Positions 54,516 through 64,000 of a stretch of 64,000 bases of DNA are shown here, in pieces. Origin of the DNA: Antennarius striatus (taxonomy: Eukaryota > Chordata > Actinopteri > Lophiiformes > Antennariidae); NCBI RefSeq assembly GCF_040054535.1, contig NC_090784.1:17397001-17461000 (forward strand). The letters run 5' to 3'. The notes beneath the pieces are model-generated. The model did not search any database, was not told the origin of the DNA, and was given only the letters and a program-made list of their open reading frames with translations. Positions within the stretch are counted from its first letter, which is position 1; the number at the start of each line of letters is the position of its first letter. A program made the position numbers and the translations under genes.

Positions 54516-55264
54516 ACTTTGGCCAAAACCATTTTTGGCCATTCTCTTGACTAAATTAATGGTTGACTGACAAGGTTTTTTTCCTTGTCAGGAAAGATAA
54601 ATATCAATCAAGTATGTACATTGATGTATACTATCACTTCATAAAAATGAGATTGTTTAAAAAATGAGGTAATCCATACAACTTATTCAAACCTTTTGCA
54701 TATGACCATCAGAGGGATGATAAGTTCAAAATTCATGACATCCTATTGTACTGGTTTGTGTGTGTCCTTGGAAGTCCTAAAATTTTATCCAAATGTGTTT
54801 TTGCTATTGTATTTCCACAATAACGATGTTTAAAATAGTTCATTATGAACATTCTGTCATCTTAAAGTGTTCTTTCTGCACATAATACAGTACATTAAAA
54901 TATTATACAAAATTTGTCATTGCCGTCTTTCAGTTACTAGTTTAAAATTCAGAATGTTTCAATGCCACACAGTAACAAAAAATGAATCGATAATGTAGAT
55001 AAACAAATGCAAAGTCTAAAAGTGTTTTGTATGAAGATTTTATTCTAAATTCGTTTGAAATTGTTTCAAAATATCTTGAGAGGCTTAAAACGACTACTCC
55101 ATAAATAATCAAATCCAAAGATATTGAGTATCAGATAAAATCCCAAAGTAAATACTTGTCATTTTGGCTTTGTAACATTGCTGTGAAAAAAAAGTTTTTT
55201 TTTCAAAACACAGTAACCTCTTTTTGTCAGAGATTTCATGAGAGTTTTAATAGATGACAAACAA

Positions 55265-55625
55265 GGCAGCCAGACTGCTACATCCCTCAACACCCCTGAA
55301 TTCAAAATCTTACCCTGACCTACTTGCATAGGTCAAAGATCAAAGCTAGTGCTCTGACCTACTGTCACTGATCAAAGCACTAGCTTTGATCTATGGTCTT
55401 ACACTGGCCTTCTCTCTTGTCTTTCTATCTTATCCGGTTCCTGAGTGTGTAAGAGTAAAAATTTGACCGTGACCTAGTTTTCTCAGGGTCAAGTTCATCA
55501 CCTCATTTCCGTCCCCTTTGCCGCCCGAGTAAATGTCCTTTTTGTTTCATCTTTCTATCTGCAGCGGCTGCGAAGATATTTGGTGGACTAACGGACGGAC
55601 GACCAATACATCACTGCTTTGAAGG
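55265..55625 (-). repeat. Foldback repeat, copy 2 (opposite orientation)
   Basis: Shares CCTGACCTACTTGCATAGG, TCAAAGATCAAAGCTAGTGC and the outer words GTTTCATCTTTCTATCTGCAG and GTGGACTAACGGACG (inverse of copy 1). The internal hairpin is shorter and more diverged than in copy 1. Confidence 0.83.
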
Positions 55626-55893
55626 GGGATGTAATCAGTTTCTGTGTTCTTGTTCTAATGGTCTTGATGGGGCTTGACGCTCCTGTACAGGCAGGTATGT
55701 TGAATATCTGAAGCCTGCTGGAACGAGGGCGTTCCAGGTGTTTACAAAAGTTGCACCATACCATTAAAGGTGAGAGGAACTATTATCAGGTTATTTCCAT
55801 CTCACGTGTAGGTAATCCTAGTTGGAATAGGTCAATTTGTTTTGGACGTTATGATTATTTTAAAGTAAAACGATCTAAAATCTATATGATCAA

Positions 55894-55950
55894 GACACAC
55901 ACACACGCACGCACGCACGCACACACACACACACGCACGCACACACACAC
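55894..55950. repeat. CA/CG alternating microsatellite upstream of gnl1
   Basis: ACACGCACGCACGCACGCAC-type alternating sequence ending about 160 bp before the gnl1 start codon. It is capable of the Z conformation in principle. Confidence 0.9.
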
Positions 55951-56107
55951 CTCAGTGCGGTTGCATCCAGTAGATGTCCTACTAGAGCAAATGAAGCCTC
56001 GAGAAGCTTTGCTCTGGCGAAGGCAAAAGGATGAAAGGCTTCAAAGCTTCATGAAGCGTCGTCTGCCTCAAATATAGCTGTATAGAATATAGCAGCTTAT
56101 TCTAAGT

Positions 56108-59100
56108 ATGCCTCGGAAAAAGCCATTTAGCAACAAACAGAAGAAGAAACAACTACAAGTCAAACGGGAGCGAAAGAGAGGTAACGTCAACAGCTGCCGT
56201 TAGCTTTAGGACGCTAGCCTAGCTGCTAGCTAGCCATAGAACGACAGCTTGTTCGAGTCGATTTGAAGCACTTCCTGTTTACATAGCATGTTAGCTAGCT
56301 GTAACACAAACCCGTAGAACACATTATCGATAACCTACCTTTGAACTCGACGGCTTAAATTCTAACGTGAAACACGTCGGATTTGTAAATATAAATATAA
56401 AGTGCCAACTCCTCAGAATTCATGGACATCGTGTAAGTTCTTAACAACCTCCATCAGTGTTGACATCTAAGTTTAAAGACTTCTATCGGGGTTTGTTTCA
56501 GTATGTTCAAGTAGTAGGACAAGCTGCAGACAACAATTTGACATTTTCATCTTTGTTTCACCATTGACCTTGTTTTGTTGTCACTATTAGAACAAGATGT
56601 TCTCTGACATTCCATCACATCTTAAAAATGCAGACGTCACACGTGTTACTCAGAACCGTGTACCTGACTTTGAAATGTTCCTTTATCGTCTGACTTCAGT
56701 CCTACTGTTACCTGATGGAACTTGATTCCTGACACCCGACTTAAGGATATCAACACTCATATCAACTAATATGTGTGGAGAAGATAGATTTTTTTGGTTA
56801 TGCAATAATATACTAAAATCACATCTAGATGTGTTTGACAGATGTGTGATGACACTGACTTGTAGGTGAGACAGGTTCCGGGCCGAGCAGCCGCAATGGA
56901 AGTGTGGAGCGAGGAGGACAGCGACAGTCGGACACCTCAGACAGTGAGACGACTGATGTTAGGAGAATAAACCAGCAGCCCCTCAGCAGAGAGGGAAGAT
57001 ATGACCCCAACAGGTGAAGTGTCAGCAGCAATACTCACCATCATTTTCACTGAAAGTGTGAAGTTGTGAAGAGATAAAAACAAGTTGGACAGAAATGCTC
57101 TTGTTATTTGAAAATGATTTTTGCTAGTTTGGCTACAAGAACGCATTTGACATGTTTTTGTTGAATGCGGTTTTTTTAGCGTGTTATGTGACATTGACAT
57201 TTATTCTTACATTTGGAAGAATTGTACACAATTTAATCTCATCGACGCTCTCTGTTTTTCATCCTCAGGTTCCGACTACACTTTGAAAAAGAGAGTAAAG
57301 AGGAAGTGGAAAAGAGAAAGAAGTTGGCCAGGGAAAAGACGCTGCAGCCCATATCAGACAAAGAACTTGAGGTCAACATCAATGACATCTACCCCACAGA
57401 CAAAGGTCTCCCTTTTTAATGCTTCCTCATGACAAAAACTCAAACGAAGTCAAACAGATGAGCAGAGTAGGTGAATGGAGTGGGTCACTGTCTGAACCTG
57501 CTAAAACTTGCTTATTCACTGCTAGGTCTTGGTTTCCCACGGCGACCACCCTGGAATTATGAGATGACGCGAGAGAGCCTATTGAGGAAAGAGGAGAAGT
57601 CATACAGGGACTACCTGGAAGATCTGAACTCCAGAAACCTGCCTGGGTCTCTCAGCCACTTTGAACACAATCTGGAGGTGGGTAATGTAAATCAAACTCT
57701 TTAGACTTGTTGACCATCCAAATGCCAGTGCTGGACAATATATTGTTTTGATTTATCATAGTTCATTTGAATTTTGTTTTGAAAATTAAATTTAAATGAA
57801 CTCAGTTAAATTTTTTTCTTTTTTTTTTATCTGTACATACAGAAAAATAACAGCTCAAATGACTTCCTAGTTCTTTCAGTGCCTGCAGTAAAAAAAAGTG
57901 TGTTGACATTGTAGTACACATACTAAAAGAGCATTTTCATTGTTTATTGTTCTAGTCTTGTTAAATCAGTTTCATAAATGTGTCTCATGATTTTGAGTAA
58001 GTTCCCTCTTTTGAAAGGAGTATTTGTCCATGATGTAATTGGATATTTTTCATTGAAATTTATAAAGTTGGTATTGAAGGAGAGAATTATTCAGAAGTAT
58101 CAGTATTAGTGTGAATGTGAATGTCTAATTATATCCACAAACATACTCTTGAGTTAAACTGAATAGTTAATTGTCTGAAAGTTGGATCATGCACGGATGT
58201 GCACTTTTGACATACCTCTGCATTTTCTTATACTTTGCTTGCAGCCATGTTGTTTGTATTGCTCAAGCTGAGCAAATGGTAACACAATTCATCAAAATCC
58301 AAAACAGATCATTGCAGATAATTTAATTTCAAAGCGTAGGCTGAGCTCAGGAGGCACATCACAGCACGACACTCATTGAGCAGCTGGTGGTTGGATAAGT
58401 GACTCTCAGTAATCTGGAGATGATGGCTTTTTAAGTGGCGCTAAGGATCAAAATGATGGAAAATATAACACATATCTTCTACGCTTTTGCATTATTTTGC
58501 AAGGCTCCACTTCAAAAAGTTATCAAACAATCAAAACAGATCTTAAAACAACACAAAAATGGGGACTGCCTGTTTTGGACGTTTGAGGTAATTAGGTGCC
58601 GTCCTTCACCAGAAGACTTGCGAGCTGGTCCATGCGGTCTGCAAATCACATACCAGTAAAAACGCCCACAACGCTCCTGTCTCATTTAATATGACCTGAA
58701 TGCCGGAGCATTCAGTTACTCCAGATTGACTTTTACTCTCTGTTCCCATTATCAGCAGAAAATTGTCCCAGTGCTGGTTAAAAGTTAGAAAGATGTCACA
58801 GAGCTGGTCTTTGTATTTACTACTGTTTTTTGACATTGTTCATCCCTTAATGATAGAATAAGGGCTGCTCTGAACTTCACATTACTTTTGATTTCTTTTA
58901 GACATGGCGGCAGCTTTGGAGAGTGCTGGAGATGTCAGACATTATCCTGCTTATTGTGGACATCAGACACCCGGTAGGTGTGTCTGTGAGCTCACGTCAC
59001 CGGAATGTATTGGACCACTAGATGGCGACACAGTCAAAGTCCATCTGAGCAGCTCGCATAGATGGATATACGTTAATGATCCCTAACTGGGACATTCTCA

Positions 59101-61828
59101 TTTACATTCAGCCGTCATGAGCAATGTTGATTATTTATGAACATATTTACCTGGCACAATTTAATTTGCTAATGTTTGATTTTGATGTGGTCCACTGAAA
59201 TAATTTTCTTTAATTCTGTTTTTGAAAACTTGAAATTGGTGCTTGTCATTGTCGTCACAAGGGTCTTGTTAAATCTTAGTTATATTGTCTTAGCTTTGCT
59301 TATAAATCCATGAAAAATGATCACATTTAATAATCTGCTGTCTTCCAAGTTATAATTAAATATAATTTTTTATGGTTCTAAATGTAAGCCCATGACATAC
59401 TTATTCTAACAAATCAAGTGTACTTTGTGTGAAGTGAGTTCGCATCTTTCATTTATAGCTTCCATTCTGAGTGTGTATGTGAAGTTCATGGGAATATTTT
59501 GTTGCCTTCTGTTTGCCATTTTTTAACATACTCTTCTAAATCTATACAGGTGCTGCAGTTCCCTCCATCATTGTATCACTACATCACAGGAGAGCTCCAA
59601 AAGCAGGTGGTCCTGGTGTTGAACAAAATTGACCTGTGTCCTCCCCCACTGGTGATTGCCTGGAAACACTACATGACCTCCCAATTTCCCCACCTGCAAA
59701 TCGTGTGCTTCACCTCCCACCCCGGACAGCCCTACAGTACAGGTAGGGGAGAACTGGTGGGAGAAGAAGAGTAAAGAGTGACATAGGAAAAGCATGACAT
59801 TGAACAGGCATCCAAATATAAATAAACTCAGCATATATATTTAAGTCTTTTGTCATTTGAATCACCTGAGAGCCTGTGGTTTCAGTAACATTAACAATCT
59901 ATTTTTCCTCTTGCCTGGCTTGTAGTGCTTCAAAAGAAGAAGATGAGGAGGAAGGCTGGCTGGAGTCAAGCTGGAGGTCCTATAGATATCCTTAAGGCAT
60001 GTCAAGACATCACTGCAGGCATAGGTAATTGTGTCCACCTCCACAGTCTTCCACACACATTAGAAAACTGTGATAACAAAGCTCTCTTGACTTCCCATCA
60101 AGCGTGTTTTTGTTGCATCATTCTGAATGTTAACGGCTTTTTTTTTTTTTCATAGTTGACCTCTCCAGTTGGGAGCTGAAGATTCAGAGAGACTCTGCTG
60201 CTGAGCGTAGCGATGGGGAACAACCAGACGAAGGCGAGTCGGTGGTAGTGGAACATCAGAGCGACAGTACTATGGATATCAGCAGCCCATCACAGGAGCT
60301 CTACAAAGATGGGGTTCTCACACTGGGTTGCATCGGTATGGAGAGTTAGAAACATGTTGCCTTATTTAGTGCGAGATCAACAAACACTAGTAATTTACAT
60401 TAGTTGTTTTCCCACAGGTTTTCCAAATGTTGGAAAGTCATCTGTTATAAACAGTCTGGTGGGGAGGAAGGTAGTAAGTGTTTCTCGAACCCCAGGCCAC
60501 ACCAAATACTTCCAGACCTACTACCTCACCCCAACAGTCAAACTCTGCGACTGCCCTGGATTGGTTTTTCCCTCTCGAGTTAATAAACAGCTCCAGGTAC
60601 GAGTTCTTACTTGCGTATTTGAGAGCAGATGTGACTTAAACTTTCCTTTCCTGTTTAATCTCCTGTTTAATCTTAGCATTGTCACACACCTCTGGGATAT
60701 GTGTGTTGTTTTGCGCAGTCCCATTGTTTATGTTTGTTTTGCTCTTGGTTAATTCCAGGGTTGTTTTTGTGTGATGTCTGTTCAACTTTTTGGTACTGGG
60801 GTACTATCTTGCCTTTTTCAAGATTGGTTTTTCTTTTGGATTTATTGTTTCGATCTTTTTCTTTTTCCATCTCAGCTTTCTATTTTTTTGTGTCTTTTTT
60901 ATCCTGTAGATTCTGGCAGGCATCTACCCGGTATCACAGCTGCAGGAGCCCTACAGCTCAGTTGGTTATCTGTGTGAAAGGACGTCGTTCTTATCTGTGC
61001 TGAAGCTCAAACATCCTAGTTTGCTAGAAAACGACTGCCACGAAGGAGAGCTGAGGTCTGAGGACTTCAAGTGGACTGCCTGGGATGTTTGTGAGGGTGA
61101 GTTATTTCTCAGAGACACCGATAATGAGTTGTTTGGTATCTTTATAAAGTTTGAAGAAAGCCAAAGAAAGCCAGTCATGTGTAAGACACTTGTTAATCTT
61201 TGTTGCTAATTTCAACAAACCAACAACACCGAAGTCCATCTTTCAGTATCACCTTCTTTTTTATGTTGTTGGGGTATGTTTTTAAACAAGTGTGTCACTT
61301 TTTGTGCAATCCTTAGCATGGGCGGAGAGAAGAGGCTATAAAACAGCAAAAGCAGCTCGCAACGATGTCTACCGTGCAGCGAACAGTCTTCTACGTTTGG
61401 CAGTTGATGGCAGGTTGTGCCTCTGCCTGAGGCCACCAGGTTACAGTTGCCTCAGAGGTAAAAACACTTTTCAATTTTCATAATTTCAGTTCAACGTATT
61501 TGTAAAGTTAAAGTGGACGGCAGATTGAAATAATATTTTGGGGGGGGATTGTCTGTGATCTGCAGAACATTGGGAAAATCACCCAGACTTGCCAGAAATC
61601 ATTGCTCTTCAGGGAAGGACGACAGAGGAGGGAGAAAGAGATAGGGATGATGAAGACAATGGGGAGTCCAGCACTGAGCCAGAGGAAGAGAGAGATCGAG
61701 ATGCAGATGACGATGAAGATGGAGATGATGAAGATGAGGGGTTTGGACATCCTAAACTGAAGGACGATAAGTCATGTGGCTTCACTGTCAACATGTACAG
61801 CGTTCTTGGGGGAAAAGAGTGCGAGTGA
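56108..61828 (+). CDS. gnl1: Guanine nucleotide-binding protein-like 1 (circularly permuted GTPase)
   Basis: HSR1/MMR1 family GTPase, of the YlqF/YawG type linked to ribosome assembly. Twelve coding exons: 56108-56180, 56866-57013, 57269-57405, 57526-57677, 58902-58973, 59550-59742, 59926-60024, 60156-60335, 60418-60596, 60910-61096, 61317-61457 and 61566-61828. They sum to 1,824 nt, 607 aa, which is the length of human GNL1. The N-terminus MPRKKPFSNKQKKKQLQ is basic, as in the family. G motifs come in permuted order: G4 N219-KID-222, then G1 GFPNVGKSS (352-360) and G3 DCPG (396-399). TWRQLWRVLEMSDIILLIVD opens the GTPase domain. A serine/acidic insertion occupies exon 8. The C-terminus is strongly acidic (DADDDEDGDDEDEG). 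Upstream it is separated from znf384 by repeats. Confidence 0.97.
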
Positions 61829-63601
61829 TAAAGGAAGGAAAGACAAGCTCGGAGACTGAAGTTGCTCTCCTTGCATCACGTTTCCATTCTACTCCAGTGC
61901 CCTTATCGATCCTCATTTCCCAAATCTGCATTCCTTCTCAGCTTTTCTTGCATGCCCATTCTTTGCATTGTTATATATACAGTATACATAATCTCTTTGA
62001 ATTTATGGATCTATGACTTTATTAAAATTATGGATTGCTTCTATGACAATTTGTTTTTTCATCGAGTTATTAAGAAAACATTCATGTATTTCATGCTGCA
62101 TCTTTGCTCTACTTGTTTATTCATTGAGAGTAATCTTAATGCTGCTTCCAGGAATGAGTGTGGTTTTATTTAATTTAATCAATTTTTCTTTCCTTTTTTT
62201 TGTGTGTGTTCTCATGAAAAACTGAGAAACCCAGCTTTGTTCAATCTGGAATGGGTTTTATTCTCTTTAATGAAAACAGCTGAGATGACTAAGTTCAGGC
62301 CAGGTTGATTAAACTGTTGATATGTTGTCATTCACTGGAACAGCCTTTTGGCTTTCATAGCAGCTGGAATTTTAAGAACACAACTCTGTGGCTTCTTTAG
62401 GGGACATTTGTCTGTAATAAAAATAGTGTGTGGGATGGAATAGTGGAGATATAAGAAATACAGATAGTTTTTGTGCTACCAGTATTAGAGCTCTGCTAGA
62501 GGTTCATTTATCTGAAATGGGTAGTTGATTATGCCGTATCTCAAAAATGATATTTGGTTTGTTTTTTCAAATTCAGGAAATGTGGATGAGCGTGGTTAAA
62601 TACAAGGCTGTTTTTGTGTAGTGTTTTAAAATACTACAAAATACCATTATTTGATGCCGGTAAAGTATTAAATGCTGGATTTTTGTTAGTTATTCAACAA
62701 ATTTATTTTATAATGGAAATGCTGGCTTTGATCCCAGCAGTACCTTTGAGTCTGCGTAGTTAATTCCTTTGTTAGGTGAGAAGATAGATGCCAATTTTGT
62801 GTCTGAAAGGAAATTTAGAATTGGAAGGAAAGAGGTGGCCTATATCAAAGAAAACAAAAACTACCCCCTGTGGGCAGAACAGTATTTATGGCGCTCAGTC
62901 GTTTTTATCTGAACAGTACCTAAATTTGTGTCAGAAATCGTTTCCAGACTTTTTTCTAACCCAGGCTAGCACTGTACCGGTTGTAAGGTCATATTTGCCT
63001 GAAGTGAAAGTGGTATTGATCTCTTAATAGGTATCATACCTCATACCCATATATTTCCTTTCGCCACGCAGAGAGAATGACCATCTTTCTTTTTATTCTT
63101 AAACACCTTATCTCTGCTGATTTGTCTTCTTTATGAGCTGTAGGTTCAAGACAACCTTCATCATGGAAGTCAGATCTTTGCTGTACACAGACGTTAGCAA
63201 TCATGACCATATTTTCTGTTAAAATTAGATCAATGTATTTTTGCTTTTTGACTGCTCTCTCCTTCTCTGGGATTTGTTGTGGCTCCGCTCAAATCCTGGA
63301 CGCTGTATCATCGTCAGCTGTTGACTTTCCTCATTCACATTTTCACTGAGGGGATTTTACAGCACAGTTCTGTGTTACTGTGCAATGCATCAAGCTGCAG
63401 CCAGATGCAGTCATTTCTACTATCAGTACAGCGTGAAGCAATTACTCAACTCTGTTATGCTGTTAGACACATTGGACATTTGTTTGTGTTGTAGATTTTT
63501 TGCTATTTGGAAATATTACAGCTGACAGCATCTGGATTTCGTCATGACTTGTTCAGGCTGTTTGCTTCATTCTTCATTTCATTCCTAGTGTTCCTAATAA
63601 A
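61829..63601 (+). promoter_or_regulatory. gnl1: Probable gnl1 3' UTR and poly(A) signal
   Basis: No gene is seen after the gnl1 stop. The first strong AATAAA is at 63596-63601. A weaker ATTAAA lies near 62020. A 3' UTR of 0.2 or 1.8 kb is possible. Confidence 0.45.
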
Positions 63602-64000
63602 GACTGGACTGCTTTCTGCAATAAAATAAAATAATCCTTGAAACCATGAAGGTGTCTGTGACGTTTTTTGACAAATTGTAAATATATGAACTTGAAGCAC
63701 GAGTATATGTACTGTAGATAATTAAATAGAATATCAAAAAAGAAAGGTCCTTCAATGGCAAACACTTTTATGAAGAGACATAATAACATTAAGCTCATTT
63801 CAGATGTACATAATGTACATATTGAGAGCAAATGAGTTTGGGAGGGAGGGGGGGTTCAGTATTATAAACCACCAGCTTCTGCAGTGTCACTGTAGGCAAT
63901 ATTAAAGAACATTATCAAATTAGCCTGTTTGATAATGCTTGGAACACAGTGATTTACATGTTCTTGACTTCTCTGATTCCCATCAAGGACAGAGAATAAT
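63602..64000. other. Downstream spacer, nothing recognised
   Basis: AT-rich sequence with a short poly-G run near 63850. No exon or repeat was identified. Confidence 0.5.

Overview
This window is from the nuclear genome of a teleost fish, most likely a spiny-rayed (percomorph) species. The reasons are the short multi-exon genes with canonical GT-AG introns, a four-Ig-domain fish-type CD4, many (CA)n microsatellites, and typical fish repeats (tRNA-derived SINE, Tc1-like element, hAT-type MITE). No coding sequence runs off either end. Six protein-coding genes were rebuilt exon by exon. In each one every intron phase closes in frame and the reading ends at a stop codon.

Layout, left to right. 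1-3.4 kb: cd4 upstream region with a SINE and a long TA/CA microsatellite. 3.4-8 kb (+): cd4 (CD4-1 type), 472 aa, 9 coding exons. 8-14.7 kb: no gene seen. 14.7-27.4 kb (+): cops7a, 268 aa; its 5 kb first intron holds a dead Tc1-like transposon and a degenerate dispersed repeat, and the next intron holds a hAT-type MITE. 30.2-35.3 kb (-): pianp, 225 aa, ending in a 22-nt terminal coding exon. 36.35-44 kb (-): a 514-aa WD40 protein gene with 13 coding exons that I cannot name. 45.4-54.5 kb (+): znf384, 531 aa, eight C2H2 fingers. 56.1-63.6 kb (+): gnl1, 607 aa, a circularly permuted GTPase.

The block cd4 / cops7a / pianp / znf384 matches the gene neighbourhood of human 12p13.31. gnl1 lies in the MHC class I region in mammals, so its place here is a linkage difference. 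The genes do not form a single pathway: T-cell co-receptor, COP9 signalosome subunit, neuronal membrane protein, WD40 scaffold, transcription factor and nucleolar-type GTPase.

The most unusual signals are in how the minus-strand genes are arranged. The pianp transmembrane exon is bracketed by (UG)n in the RNA, and a second (UG)n sits at nearly the same distance after the next 5' splice site. Exon 4 of pianp is preceded by about 370 nt of polypyrimidine RNA. A Z-DNA-prone CA/CG tract abuts an acceptor of the WD40 gene. A foldback repeat has two opposite copies flanking the znf384 coding exons. I found no wholly new multi-gene system; the unassigned WD40 gene is the best candidate for something undescribed.
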